Counted from the stretch's first letter, positions 34,471-43,472 are shown. The stretch is 64,000 nucleotides of DNA from Algoriphagus aquaeductus (GCF_003253485.1 NZ_QKTX01000004.1:1-64000); one strand, 5' to 3'. The notes: generated from the letters alone by a model not told the origin. A program made the numbers and translations.

Positions 34471-34550
34471 AGCACTGGAATATTTTTTGGTGTTTTGCAG
34501 TGGCTATTTACTAAAAATTTTAAAAAAGTCCGTACCGACTGTCAGAAAGA

Positions 34551-34583
34551 AAAAAAGCCGGAAGCAATTACCTCCGGCCTTTC
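34551..34583 (-). terminator. terminator of the DUF2892 gene
   Basis: Stem GCCGGA (34557-34562) with TCCGGC (34573-34578). On the minus strand it is followed by a T-tract (A-run 34551-34556). Confidence 0.75.
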
Positions 34584-34628
34584 CCTCAATTTGAAAGCAC
34601 TATCAATTATCTATATTCCAAACCACCC

Positions 34629-34838
34629 TCAGGCGGACTTAGTCTTGCAGGTATTAATTCCAAACAGGGCATAAAGCGGACAAAAACTGATGACACTGGT
34701 CAGGACAAAAACCCCGACAATCACCAGCGCAACAACACCCAGAGTACCGTCGACGACGCCAAGAAAATACAGGGCAGTTAACACGGCCGCAACCAAGAGA
34801 CGGATCGACTTATCGATATTTCCCATGTTCTTTTTCAT
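34629..34838 (-). CDS. DUF2892 (YgaP-like) membrane protein
   Basis: 69 residues. It begins MKKNMGNIDKSIRLLVAAVLTALYF and has two membrane helices with a C-terminal FCPLYALFGINTCK, the signature of the small DUF2892 family, often fused to or encoded near rhodaneses. It likely forms an inner-membrane hairpin; the Cys pair in the tail may take part in sulfur or thiol chemistry. Start could also be the Met at codon 5. Confidence 0.88.
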   Translation of the reverse strand: MKKNMGNIDKSIRLLVAAVLTALYFLGVVDGTLGVVALVIVGVFVLTSVISFCPLYALFGINTCKTKSA

Positions 34839-34961
34839 GGCGTCGTGAGCTTAGGTAAAGAAAGGACTGTTTGGCTTTAAATCTGAAGTAAAGCTACGCC
34901 CAACCACCTTAAGCAACCATGACAAAAGTCACAAAGAGGGGTGATTTTCAATGGAATTGAT

Positions 34962-35291
34962 TCAACCTAATTCCTCAGAAATTAGAGATTTTATCTTCTC
35001 TAGCGAAATTGAGCTTTGTTCGCTTTTATCGTAAATAGATAACAAAAAAATCTTGAAATCAGGAAAAAGGACGAAAGTGATCACTCTAGCTCCGGCTGAT
35101 TTCCCTCTGCCTTTGGATTGGATAGCCATGCGAATTTTAAAAATATCACCCCCGAGGGAGGTACCCATTTCGGGATTTTCTTTTAGATTTTTCGCCAAAA
35201 TCCTTATCTCGTTTTTAAGAGAAGGATATTTTTTCGAAAGTCTTTTTGCTTCCTTTTTGAAGTTTGAAGAAACTAAAACTTCAAAGCTCAT
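34962..35291 (-). CDS. RelE/ParE-superfamily toxin
   Basis: 109 residues with the RelE/ParE-type pattern: N-terminal FEVLVSSNFKKEAKRLSKKYPSL, then a middle beta region (FKIRMAIQSKGRGKSAGARVITFV) and a C-terminal FLLSIYDKSEQSS. Members of this type are toxins of type II systems, often acting as ribosome-dependent mRNA nucleases. It overlaps the preceding antitoxin-like gene by 11 bases. Activity is inferred from family and pairing. Confidence 0.8.
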   Translation of the reverse strand: MSFEVLVSSNFKKEAKRLSKKYPSLKNEIRILAKNLKENPEMGTSLGGDIFKIRMAIQSKGRGKSAGARVITFVLFPDFKIFLLSIYDKSEQSSISLEKIKSLISEELG

Positions 35292-35514
35292 TTAAAAAGT
35301 CTTCAACAGGTGTTCCTTTTACTTTGCCTGCTTTAATTTCCTTAAGTTCCTGAAAACCATTTTTCAGATTTTCCACAACTTCCTCATCTGAATCTCCTAA
35401 TTCAGATCTAACAGAGTCGAACCCAAGGCTATGGACAAGCTCCATAAAGAACTTATACTTTTCCTCAGGCACTTTTATGATTACCTCTTTCATTGATTTG
35501 CTCGTTGGATTCAT
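35281..35514 (-). CDS. putative antitoxin of the RelE-type pair
   Basis: 77 residues. An N-terminal strand (EVIIKVPEEKYKFFMELVHSLGF) is followed by an acidic helical tail ending GTPVEDFLNEL, as in many antitoxins cognate to this RelE subgroup in Bacteroidota. It precedes and overlaps the toxin gene by 11 bases. The start may also be the Met at codon 8. Confidence 0.75.
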   Translation of the reverse strand: MNPTSKSMKEVIIKVPEEKYKFFMELVHSLGFDSVRSELGDSDEEVVENLKNGFQELKEIKAGKVKGTPVEDFLNEL

Positions 35515-35552
35515 AACTGGAATTTAGTCGAAAATGTCTCAAAAATTAAAAT

Positions 35553-36590
35553 TCAATCCGAAAAATACGCTTTCATCACTTTTTCCGCCTCCTTCCCTTG
35601 AGGAGTAAAATCAGGTTCGCGATCATGTCGCTGCGGATACCACTTCCAAAAAAATACCCCAGCCAACCAATCCTTTTTCCAGGCAGTTTGAAAAAATGCC
35701 TCATAACAAAGCGCCTGAACTTGCTCCGAAAACTCAGTCTCACGGCGTTCATTAGGCCACACCCAGGGTTGTACAGCGGCATCAACCGTATTGCAATAGC
35801 CGATTTCGGTGAAAAGAACCGGTTTTTTGAATTTTCGGATTACCTTTTCGATCGATGGAAGGTGGGAATTCCAAGACTGAGTAAGTTCCTGAAGCGACGG
35901 GTTATGATTTTTGGACAAGGGAAAATAGGCCTGCACCCCAATATAATCCAGCGCATCCCAGAATTTGACCTGCTCAAACTCGGTGAAGTTGGCGGCATAG
36001 GTCAATTTTCCGGAATACACTTTTCGAACTTCAGCGATCACAGCCCTCCATTCTTTTTCCTTGGTCGAAGTCTTTTCAAGCTCTGTTCCCACACACAGCA
36101 TAGGCATTTTCAGCTCCTCCGCCAATCGGGCATAGTCCAGAATAAACGCTTGATAGTTGGCAAACCAGCTTTTCCAGTCTTCTTCGGATTGCATCTCGAT
36201 CTCTCCTACCCAGCCTTCCCTCACCCAGAGATGGGGCTTCATCATATTCATCATTCCAAATTGGGAAGTAGAATCAATGGTTGATTTGATTCCAAGCGGA
36301 GACTCTCCCCACCAGCGGCGCTCATTGCTCATGTCCCAACGGATTTCCGGGGAATGCTTTTCAGATTGCCAACCGAAAGGGGTTTGAGAGAGGGCATTTG
36401 CACCTGTGGCAGATAAGGTTGCCACTTCTCCCCCGGCAAGCGGCTGCCTGCTGCCTACCCAACAGACGCCTTTCCACTTTTCTTCTGCCTTGATCAATTC
36501 TTCTTCGGGAAGTGCCCACCAACCTAGGGCAAACAAAAAAACAAAGCCCACTGAGCTGAACAGGTATTTTGCATGTGCGGGCTTTGACAT
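35553..36590 (-). CDS. GH113-like beta-mannanase-type glycoside hydrolase
   Basis: 345 residues with an N-terminal membrane segment (about 9-27), then a TIM-barrel hydrolase of clan GH-A. The likely acid-base is Glu170 (LCVGTELEKT) and the nucleophile Glu262 (VLFTEIGYCN), as in family GH113 mannanases. Other family features are GANALSQTPFGWQ and DYIGVQAYFPLS. It would act on beta-1,4-mannan-like glycans at the cell envelope; true substrate unknown. The next gene in the same direction, a lipoprotein, ends 3 bases upstream, so they may be cotranscribed. Confidence 0.78.
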   Translation of the reverse strand: MSKPAHAKYLFSSVGFVFLFALGWWALPEEELIKAEEKWKGVCWVGSRQPLAGGEVATLSATGANALSQTPFGWQSEKHSPEIRWDMSNERRWWGESPLGIKSTIDSTSQFGMMNMMKPHLWVREGWVGEIEMQSEEDWKSWFANYQAFILDYARLAEELKMPMLCVGTELEKTSTKEKEWRAVIAEVRKVYSGKLTYAANFTEFEQVKFWDALDYIGVQAYFPLSKNHNPSLQELTQSWNSHLPSIEKVIRKFKKPVLFTEIGYCNTVDAAVQPWVWPNERRETEFSEQVQALCYEAFFQTAWKKDWLAGVFFWKWYPQRHDREPDFTPQGKEAEKVMKAYFSD

Positions 36591-36593
36591 CGA

Positions 36594-37346
36594 TTAATTT
36601 TTAGGAAGGGCTTCGACTCGGATATTTTCCAGGTTGATTTCAGAAAGTTTCTCTAAGCTTCCCGCTTCAAAGAGCTCCTGCATCCTGTCGAGTGGGGTGT
36701 CTTTATCAGCAGGTTTGTAATTGAGGTAGTTTTGGAATCGGATTCCACCCACTTCCTGTACTCCACTGACTTCACGAAGCCTCACTCCACCCCCATCGGT
36801 AAAGTACAGGTACGCCATGTAATCCATCAGGTGATCTTCCTTGCCAAACCAGTACAAAAACTCATCCTCGTAGTGATCTCCTCCGCCTTCAGCTTTGAAT
36901 GTTACCCGGATGAGGTCGTATTTCTCTCCTTTGATCTCAGTCTCACCAACCAGAGTTTTGACCGCAGCAGGGTCATTGAGTCCGTAAGGTAAAAAAGCAA
37001 AATAAGCTACGGAATTGACCGAACGCGAAAATGCTCCGATTCGCTCTTCGGTAAGTGTATCTATTTTCACACCATTGACTGTTCGGGTAAATCCGGTGTT
37101 GTTTAATACATCTCGCACTGTCCCAGTAGAGTCGGTAAACTCACGGATGTATTCATAAGCAGTAGGAGACTTGAAAATGGTGTAATGTATGTTGCGAAAA
37201 TCAAAGTCGATTTTCACCTGCTCGTAGGTGTCGCCACCATGCGCTTCAATGGCGGCATCGACGATTTTTTCTGCTTCTGTTCGCTGCTTGCAGGAAATAG
37301 CTGAAGCAACAATAACCAACAAGAAAAGAAATTGGGTGATTTTCAT
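36594..37346 (-). CDS. DUF6503-like lipoprotein
   Basis: 250 residues with a lipoprotein signal and lipobox ending SAISC (Cys19). The mature start KIVDAAIEAHGGDTYEQVKIDFDFR is the typical opening of a periplasmic lipoprotein family seen in Bacteroidota (DUF6503-like), with a beta-rich body. Related to the protein at 37521-38252 through the (I/A)EAHGG segment and overall layout. Function unknown; the fold may resemble LolA/LppX-type lipid carriers (inference). Confidence 0.72.
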   Translation of the reverse strand: MKITQFLFLLVIVASAISCKQRTEAEKIVDAAIEAHGGDTYEQVKIDFDFRNIHYTIFKSPTAYEYIREFTDSTGTVRDVLNNTGFTRTVNGVKIDTLTEERIGAFSRSVNSVAYFAFLPYGLNDPAAVKTLVGETEIKGEKYDLIRVTFKAEGGGDHYEDEFLYWFGKEDHLMDYMAYLYFTDGGGVRLREVSGVQEVGGIRFQNYLNYKPADKDTPLDRMQELFEAGSLEKLSEINLENIRVEALPKN

Positions 37347-37520
37347 AGTCTTAAAGATAAGGGGAAATATGCTGGAAATTCAGTTGAAATACATAGAGAT
37401 AGAATTGAAATAATAACTCCTTCAGAGTTAGAAATGCTTAAAAATATCTCGCGAAGTATATTTCACCGACCGAAGGGAGGTGTATCTCCAGTGTATCTCA
37501 CTAGTATTTCAATCTTCTTT

Positions 37521-38252
37521 CTACTGTTTTTCAACCTGATACTCTAAATACCGATACTCTGCCCGGAGAAACAAGCGTTCGCCTTTTTCATTGACTCGCC
37601 AGCTTTCTCTGGTGCCGTGCAACTTGAGTCCCTCCACATCTTCTCCGGAAAGGTCATAGACCAAACTGCGGTGATCTTTGAGTTGAACTTCATTTCCGAC
37701 CATCAAGAAAGTTACGGGATCAAAAAAGTACCACCAGGTATCCGAATCCTGACCATAATCCACGCGGATGGATTCGACTTCGGCACCATTTTCAAGCGTT
37801 CGCTTTCCTTCATAAATCAGCTTTCCCCCTTTATCCATCAATTTCCAAGGCTGAGCTACGGTGTAAAAAGCAGCATCAAAATCCTTCTTTTTGGCCGCTA
37901 AAAAGCCCTCGTTTTGCACCTCATTACCGCCCATTTGATAGCGGATTTTAGCTCCATCCCAGTGAATTTCGTGCTGAATGCTATCCTTTTGCCAAGTGAT
38001 TTTTCCTTCGAAAAAGGGCTGAAACCGAAACTCATGCCACTGATCGAGTTCGGATTCTATGTTGCCGTTTTCGTCCAAAAGGCGGGTCCATTTCCGGAAT
38101 TTAAGTTGGGACAGATTCTCCCAAGCTTCCTGACCTCCATGAGCTTCGATGGATTTTTCCAACAGGTCTTGGGCTTGCTGCTCAGGGCTTTTGGTACAAG
38201 CAAATTGAAAGGCTAAAGTGAGTAGAAGAAGAGTTCGAAGGAATAGTTTCAT
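37521..38252 (-). CDS. DUF6503-like lipoprotein, paralogue
   Basis: 243 residues with lipobox FQFAC (Cys19). The mature part starts with LLEKSIEAHGGQEAWENLSQLKFRK, parallel to the neighbour at 36594-37346, and continues with beta-rich segments (KITWQKDSIQHEIHWDG, DTWWYFFDPVTFLMVG). Probably a periplasmic lipoprotein binding a hydrophobic ligand (inference). The 174-base gap to its paralogue contains no gene. Confidence 0.72.
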   Translation of the reverse strand: MKLFLRTLLLLTLAFQFACTKSPEQQAQDLLEKSIEAHGGQEAWENLSQLKFRKWTRLLDENGNIESELDQWHEFRFQPFFEGKITWQKDSIQHEIHWDGAKIRYQMGGNEVQNEGFLAAKKKDFDAAFYTVAQPWKLMDKGGKLIYEGKRTLENGAEVESIRVDYGQDSDTWWYFFDPVTFLMVGNEVQLKDHRSLVYDLSGEDVEGLKLHGTRESWRVNEKGERLFLRAEYRYLEYQVEKQ

Positions 38253-38367
38253 AAAGCGAAATTATAGGTTTTAATCATTTGAATTTTCTCAAAAAAGTAG
38301 CCTCAGAATAGTTGTCGTGATTTTTACAGACAGAAATTAATTCATATCAAAAGAACCGATTTTTTTT

Positions 38368-38444
38368 AACCACATAGGCACATGGAAAACATTGCATAAA
38401 GAATTAATAAAAAAGCTATGTGACTCCTATGTGTCTATGTGGTT
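38368..38444. repeat. inverted repeat AACCACATAGGCACAT
   Basis: AACCACATAGGCACAT (38368-38383) and its near-perfect inverse ATGTGTCTATGTGGTT (38429-38444, 15 of 16) flank an AT-rich 45-base centre. It belongs to the same repeat style as 2986-3223. Confidence 0.65.
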
Positions 38445-39760
38445 TTGTTCCTTTTAGAAAAGTAATCCAAATAGATTCCCAGAACTACCAGACCATACTC
38501 CAAAATCAGAAATATAGACTGCTCTTGGAAATCAACATTTCCATAGGCCTGATAGGAGAAGATCGCTCCTAAGCTCCAGAGCAAAACCGTCAATTTCCCC
38601 CGTATCACACTCAATCCCAAAGCCGGTAAAATATACCAAGGATGCACAACGGGCTGAAGCAGCAGATAAATCAGGTAAATCAGTACCATCAAATCAACGA
38701 GTTCGAAGAGGGATTTTGGTTGCCTCTTCCGGGAAAAATACCCGATCAGGATAACTGTAGACAAACTGAGGATTTTCGTCAAAAAAGCGATCGTATTATA
38801 TCCCTCAATCCAATACCCCACTTCACGAAGCAAGTAATAGATCGAGGCGTTAAACTCAAATTTGCCCTGATACAATTTGATACTTTGGGCAAAATTGACC
38901 CACGATTCATCGATCAAAATGGGAATGAAACAAACGATGACAGCAAGTGTAGTTCCAACCCAAAACCGGACCGATTTTCTCGATTTCTCAAAAGCCAAAA
39001 ATGCCGGACCTAGCATCAGGGGAAGTAGCTTCATCCCAATCGCCAAGCCCCAGAATCCACCGGATAAGCCCAATTTCCCTTTTTGTATTGCACAAATCGA
39101 TGCCAAAAGAAACAGCAGCACCAAGCCCTCAAAATGAAGATTTCCCGTGACTTCCATAATCACCAAGGGATTAAACCAATACCAGAAGATTCGTTTGACC
39201 GAAAACTGAAACGCCATCAACAACTTCCAAAGGAGTATAAAAACGCCGATTTCGCCCAACAGTAAAACTAGGCGAAGGACATAATACCCATTCCAAACAA
39301 AGCCCATCGAAACTTGGGCTCCCAACCAGAAAATCGCCTGATTGAGCGGTGGATAGACGGAATAATAATCGGGAGAATTCAGGTTCTCAAACAGAAGATT
39401 TCTGTAGGCATTATCAGGATCAACGTTTCCCTCTTGCCATTCCCGAGGTGTTTGAACGTAGGGATTCTGGCCGATTTTAAGCATTTCTCCATCCCAAAGG
39501 AATCGAACAAAGTCATCTGACCACTGAGGAGCAAATGGAAAAACAGCCAATCGAAGCAGCAGTCCTGCGAATAACACCTTACGAAACCTGAGCTTTTCTC
39601 CTGCTAAAAAAAACAGCCCGGCCATTCCTGCAAAAGCCATCGAAAACAGCAAAAAAGTCAAATCAAACGCCTCTCTCGGCACTTGTGAAAGAAAAAACAA
39701 GATTATTGCCATCGCTGTAACGATGGCGTATTTTAGACTTGTTTTGACTGATGAGATCAA
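38435..39760 (-). CDS. GT-C type membrane glycosyltransferase (mannosyltransferase-like)
   Basis: 441 residues with about 11 membrane helices. The first loop contains QWSDDFVRFLWDGEMLKIGQNPY, with the acidic pair typical of GT-C/GT87 polyprenol-phosphate-sugar-dependent transferases, and YYSVYPPLNQ follows. It likely transfers a hexose from a polyprenyl phosphate donor to an envelope glycan. A TTG start overlaps the stop of the upstream gene (TTGA), suggesting coupling; a later ATG at codon 17 is the alternative. The neighbouring GT2 at 41302-41994 is DPM1-like and could supply the donor. Confidence 0.78.
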   Translation of the reverse strand: MISSVKTSLKYAIVTAMAIILFFLSQVPREAFDLTFLLFSMAFAGMAGLFFLAGEKLRFRKVLFAGLLLRLAVFPFAPQWSDDFVRFLWDGEMLKIGQNPYVQTPREWQEGNVDPDNAYRNLLFENLNSPDYYSVYPPLNQAIFWLGAQVSMGFVWNGYYVLRLVLLLGEIGVFILLWKLLMAFQFSVKRIFWYWFNPLVIMEVTGNLHFEGLVLLFLLASICAIQKGKLGLSGGFWGLAIGMKLLPLMLGPAFLAFEKSRKSVRFWVGTTLAVIVCFIPILIDESWVNFAQSIKLYQGKFEFNASIYYLLREVGYWIEGYNTIAFLTKILSLSTVILIGYFSRKRQPKSLFELVDLMVLIYLIYLLLQPVVHPWYILPALGLSVIRGKLTVLLWSLGAIFSYQAYGNVDFQEQSIFLILEYGLVVLGIYLDYFSKRNKTT

Positions 39761-40683
39761 AGCCCCAAATCCTTTCTCAAAGGTTCGTACACTTTCTCAT
39801 TCTGCTTCCAATACTCAAGCAGCTGCATATTGGTACGGGTTGCCATGGTCACTTCCTGTTTTCCGTCTGATTTGGTCCAAGTTTCGGTGAAACCTAAGAT
39901 CTCGAAAGGAAAAAACTGCTGGTAGCGGATGGAGATTTTTCTTCCAATCTTGGAATAAATGACCTCGATTTCACCTTGATTAGACCCCAGATCTTTTTTG
40001 GAAAGTGTCGCTTCCTCAGCCTTGAGTGGAATGTGCGAAAAGCGCTGAAAAATCAAGCTTGGAATCAATTTGATATTTCCCATGGGCACTAGGTCCGGAT
40101 TTAACCGGATCAGATTGAAAAGCTCCTCTTCGGCTTTTGCATCTATTTTCGATTCCACATCGCCTTCCGATTCGAAATAGGAAAACAGCTTGGCGTTGTA
40201 TTTTCCGGATTTGAAATTGAGCTGGGTGAAGGACTGCCCGCACCATTCGGTTACCGAGGATGTCAATTTTGGGGAAGAAACTTCCTCATAGACAGGCGTA
40301 AAAACCGAAAGCATAGTGTGATAAGGATAGACTCCAGTTACAAAATCCCGGGTCATGTTCAGTTTCAACACCTTTTGAGCATCAGAAGGTCGATCCTGAG
40401 GATTATCGAGCTTGACTTGTTTGGATTTGGAAAAATCCTCCGTCACAAAGATCATCACCGCTTTTCCCGGCCGAATCTCTCCATAGCGACTTTGCTGCAG
40501 GTCAAAGACATTGATTTCCGCCTTTCCCTGATACCAATACTTGGCGAATTGCTCTTCTTCTACCCCTTCTCGGCCGGAGGAGCTGCATGCTGCAAAAAAT
40601 GAAAGAATAACCAAAGCCAAAATCGGCTTCAGGCCTTTAATCGTCTTTGGCGTCAAATTGCTTAATGAGTTGCTCGGTTTCAT
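39757..40683 (-). CDS. hypothetical lipoprotein (often mis-named Maf)
   Basis: 308 residues from the ATG at 40683; a TTG at 40656 is a good alternative. A lipobox ends FFAAC in SFFAACSSS. The body has conserved-looking segments KYWYQGKAEINVFDLQQSRYGE, AVMIFVTEDFSKSKQVKLDNP and EWCGQSFTQLN. Members are often labelled septum formation inhibitor Maf in databases, but none of the Maf nucleotide-pyrophosphatase motifs is seen. Function unknown; an outer-envelope lipoprotein is likely. The start lies inside the 3' end of the hepT-like gene. Confidence 0.75.
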   Translation of the reverse strand: MKPSNSLSNLTPKTIKGLKPILALVILSFFAACSSSGREGVEEEQFAKYWYQGKAEINVFDLQQSRYGEIRPGKAVMIFVTEDFSKSKQVKLDNPQDRPSDAQKVLKLNMTRDFVTGVYPYHTMLSVFTPVYEEVSSPKLTSSVTEWCGQSFTQLNFKSGKYNAKLFSYFESEGDVESKIDAKAEEELFNLIRLNPDLVPMGNIKLIPSLIFQRFSHIPLKAEEATLSKKDLGSNQGEIEVIYSKIGRKISIRYQQFFPFEILGFTETWTKSDGKQEVTMATRTNMQLLEYWKQNEKVYEPLRKDLGL

Positions 40684-40990
40684 CTTTGAGTTTAGGCAAG
40701 TTTTTAATGGAAATCCCCCAAATGGTTTCTGAAGAAACAGAGTCATAACCATGAATGATTCTATTTCTAGTATCCACAATTTTCCTTGAATTAGAAATTT
40801 CTATTTCAGGATGTGCTTTTAGGATTTGATTGACCGCTTCTCCGATGATCTCAATATTTCGCTCAACCGCCTTCTGGGTTTTGAGATCCTTTTTAAACTC
40901 AAAATAATCTCTGGGCATGGGCAAAAAATCAAAAATTTGGTCAACAGCCGTCTTTATATCCAACAACCTACTCAAGATCTTACCCTTCAT
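40637..40990 (-). CDS. hepT: HepT-like toxin (DUF86, HEPN RNase)
   Basis: 117-residue HEPN-domain protein. The catalytic R-x4-H-x-Y motif is intact as RNRIIHGY (Arg75, His80, Tyr82). Other family elements are AVERNIEIIGEAVNQI and DTRNRIIHGYD. In established systems HepT is an RNase toxin kept inactive through AMPylation of its Tyr by MntA. It overlaps the MntA-like gene by 11 bases, in the usual order antitoxin then toxin. Confidence 0.9.
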   Translation of the reverse strand: MKGKILSRLLDIKTAVDQIFDFLPMPRDYFEFKKDLKTQKAVERNIEIIGEAVNQILKAHPEIEISNSRKIVDTRNRIIHGYDSVSSETIWGISIKNLPKLKDETEQLIKQFDAKDD

Positions 40991-41282
40991 AGATCATCAT
41001 CTTGGAACGCTCGATTTCCTTTTTGACCACGGGATTCAAATCCGATCTCTCTTCCAACAAATCCACCGGTCTTCCAAGGATTTCTTCCAAACCGAACTTA
41101 AGATTGAAATATTTTTCGGAGTATTCCAGTGGATCATTCTCGTATAAATCCACAATCAAATCCACGTCACTTTCCTGCCCAAATCGATCAGTCAAAACCG
41201 AACCAAAGGCATAAAGAGACTTTACCCCTTGGAGTTTGCAAAGCTTTTGGATCGCCGGAAGGTAGGGTGAAAGATTTTGCAT
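40980..41282 (-). CDS. mntA: MntA-like nucleotidyltransferase antitoxin
   Basis: 100 residues from the ATG at 41282; a longer frame from 41348 would run into the neighbour. The minimal nucleotidyltransferase motif GS-x10-DxD is present: Gly27-Ser28, Asp39 and Asp41 in FGSVLTDRFGQESDVDL. MntA proteins add AMP to the Tyr of HepT. It forms a complete HepT/MntA pair that sits between glycosyltransferase genes without obvious functional tie. Confidence 0.88.
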   Translation of the reverse strand: MQNLSPYLPAIQKLCKLQGVKSLYAFGSVLTDRFGQESDVDLIVDLYENDPLEYSEKYFNLKFGLEEILGRPVDLLEERSDLNPVVKKEIERSKMMIYEG

Positions 41283-41301
41283 GGCTTGGATCAGTTGAGT
41301 T

Positions 41302-41994
41302 TTACCAATAACGAAATATCGTAAAAATAATCTTATACCCCGCCCCAATCACTCCTTTGACCGTGCCGCTGACTTTGGAGACTCCGATGCGCTTGCGATA
41401 GTTGACCGGAACTTCGGTATAGCGAAGGCCAGCTTTATGGGCTTTGATCTGCATCTCGATGGTCCAGCCGAAGTTTTGATCGATCATATTTATGTCTAAC
41501 AGTTTTTCCCATACAATCGCCCGAAAAGGACCCAAGTCGGAGAATTTAGCCCCTTGGATGAACTTCATCATCGTCGTTGCCAGCCAGTTGCCAAAGACCT
41601 GTGGAAAAGTCATGGAACCGCTTTCGCGTTGCCCCAAGGCTCTTGACCCGATGACCATATCGGCTTTTCCATCCAAAATCGGCTGCACCAAATCGCTCAT
41701 TTCCTCCGGAAAGTCGCTATAGTCTCCATCCAAAAACACCACGATATCCGGCTGGATTTCCTGATTTTTGATCCAATCCATGGCCGTCAGACATGCTTTT
41801 CCATAGCCTTTTTGGGCTTCGAAGACGACTTTGGCTCTTGCAGCTTCGGCTACTTTTCCGGTTTGGTCTGTCGAGTTGTTATTGGCCACGACTATGTGAC
41901 GGACAAACTTTGGAATCTCGGCAATGACTTTTGGGATGGACTTTTCCTCGTTGTACGCGGGAATAATGACGTCAATAATCGGCGGGTGATTCAT
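41302..41994 (-). CDS. GT2 glycosyltransferase, DPM1-like
   Basis: 230-residue soluble GT-A transferase. It starts DVIIPAYNEEKSIPKVI, with NNNSTDQT, the metal-binding FLDGDYSD (about 91) and RALGQRESGSM...GNWLATTM, typical of dolichyl/polyprenyl-phosphate hexose synthases. The probable product is polyprenyl-phosphate mannose or glucose, matching the GT-C enzyme a few genes downstream. It lies 8 bases from the next GT2 gene and is likely cotranscribed. Confidence 0.87.
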   Translation of the reverse strand: MNHPPIIDVIIPAYNEEKSIPKVIAEIPKFVRHIVVANNNSTDQTGKVAEAARAKVVFEAQKGYGKACLTAMDWIKNQEIQPDIVVFLDGDYSDFPEEMSDLVQPILDGKADMVIGSRALGQRESGSMTFPQVFGNWLATTMMKFIQGAKFSDLGPFRAIVWEKLLDINMIDQNFGWTIEMQIKAHKAGLRYTEVPVNYRKRIGVSKVSGTVKGVIGAGYKIIFTIFRYW

Positions 41995-42002
41995 GGAATG
42001 AT

Positions 42003-43472
42003 TTATCGACCGAGGCCGTAGGATTTAAAGGAGGAAACAAAGACCAAGGTATAGCCGAAGGCGAGCATGGCATGAAAGGGCAGGAAAAGGAAGTTTCCCT
42101 CACGGAAAGCTAATCCCACCATCACCCAAAATACCATTGCCAAAAGCCCTTCAAACCACGTGGTAATCGGCATGCGATGAAGGATGTATCGATTGGAGCT
42201 CAAAGAAACTTTCCCGGATTCAAGATTGAATTTTGGGGTGCGGATAAAGGGGGATTTTTTCCCGGTCAAACCTTCCCAAACCGCTTGCGCATTGTGCAAG
42301 GCGAGCCCCATAGAAACTGAAAGGAAAAGCGGCAATTGCCAAATCACACCGAAAAAGGAAGACAAAAATGACTTTCTGGCAATAAAATACGAGGCCAGAT
42401 ACACTCCGGCAATCAGGACAAATCCAATCAGAAAAATCCCCGAAAGTCGGACCATCCACTCGGGAATCAGCCCCTGCACTCCAGCCCACCAAACCCCAAT
42501 GCTACTCAAACTGGTCAGCAGCACCGCGATGAAAATCGTGGAATTGAACAGGTGGGCAAAGGAATGAAACTTGATCCGAAAGGGTAAATTTTCCTGACTC
42601 ACCTTTCCGGCATGCTTTACAGCACATTCGGCACCGCCTTTGGTCCAACGGAATTGTTGGGATTTGATGGCCGACATGATGGGTGGGAGTTCGGCGGGCG
42701 ATTCGATTTCAGGTCGATAGACAAACTTCCAGCCTTTTCTCTGAGCACGATAGCTCAAGTCCAAATCTTCCGTCAAGGTATCGTCGTGCCAGTTGCCCGC
42801 ATCGAGGATGCAGCTTTTTCTCCATATTCCTCCCGTGCCATTGAAATTGATAAAAGCTCCCTGCCGGTTTCTTCCCATCTGCTCAATGAAGAAATGCGCA
42901 TCCAAGGCAAAAGCCTGCAATCGGGTCAGGAGAGAATAGTCTCGGTTCAGGTGAGTCCATCGGGTCTGAACCATCCCGATTTTTTCGGAAGAGAAAAAAG
43001 GAATAGCCTTGAGTAGAAATTCCGGATCGGGTACAAAGTCCGCATCGAAAATGGCGATGAATTCTCCCGAAGCTTGCTTCAATCCTTCACGAAGTGCCCC
43101 GGCCTTAAAACCTTTTCGATCTGTTCGATGTAAGTAGCGGAAGTTGATTTCAGGGTATTCTTTGAGTTTGGCTTGGATCAAGTCCACCGTCTGATCGGTA
43201 CTGTCGTCGAGAATCTGGATTTCCAGCAATTCTTTCGGGTAATTCAGCTTTGCGGCAGCATCAATCAGGCGCTCGACGACATAGAGTTCATTAAAAACGG
43301 GAAGCTGAATGGTGACTTTTGGCCAAGTCGAAGGAATAACCTGAGGTGTGGAAGCCCATTCTTTTCGGGCTTTCAGAAAATGAAATAACAAATGCCCCTG
43401 GGCCAAACTGTAAATCAGGATAAATAGCATTCCCAAGAAATACAGTCCGCAGCCAATATAAAGGAAAATCAT
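42003..43472 (-). CDS. processive GT2 glycosyltransferase, cellulose/mannan synthase-like
   Basis: 489 residues. An N-terminal helix (about 3-28) precedes a GT-A domain with LDDSTD, FDADF (D-x-D), LTEDLDLS (TED, catalytic base) and QQFRWTKGG (QxxRW), which are the hallmarks of processive beta-glycan synthases. About four membrane helices follow. It may make beta-1,4-glucan, mannan or glucomannan; the nearby GH113-like mannanase is suggestive only. It abuts the polyferredoxin gene with no gap. Confidence 0.87.
   Translation of the reverse strand: MIFLYIGCGLYFLGMLFILIYSLAQGHLLFHFLKARKEWASTPQVIPSTWPKVTIQLPVFNELYVVERLIDAAAKLNYPKELLEIQILDDSTDQTVDLIQAKLKEYPEINFRYLHRTDRKGFKAGALREGLKQASGEFIAIFDADFVPDPEFLLKAIPFFSSEKIGMVQTRWTHLNRDYSLLTRLQAFALDAHFFIEQMGRNRQGAFINFNGTGGIWRKSCILDAGNWHDDTLTEDLDLSYRAQRKGWKFVYRPEIESPAELPPIMSAIKSQQFRWTKGGAECAVKHAGKVSQENLPFRIKFHSFAHLFNSTIFIAVLLTSLSSIGVWWAGVQGLIPEWMVRLSGIFLIGFVLIAGVYLASYFIARKSFLSSFFGVIWQLPLFLSVSMGLALHNAQAVWEGLTGKKSPFIRTPKFNLESGKVSLSSNRYILHRMPITTWFEGLLAMVFWVMVGLAFREGNFLFLPFHAMLAFGYTLVFVSSFKSYGLGR

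Noticed and set aside
39757..40683. Septum formation inhibitor Maf
   Set aside because: Proteins like this are often given that name, but Maf nucleotide pyrophosphatase motifs are absent and a lipobox is present. Called as a lipoprotein of unknown function.
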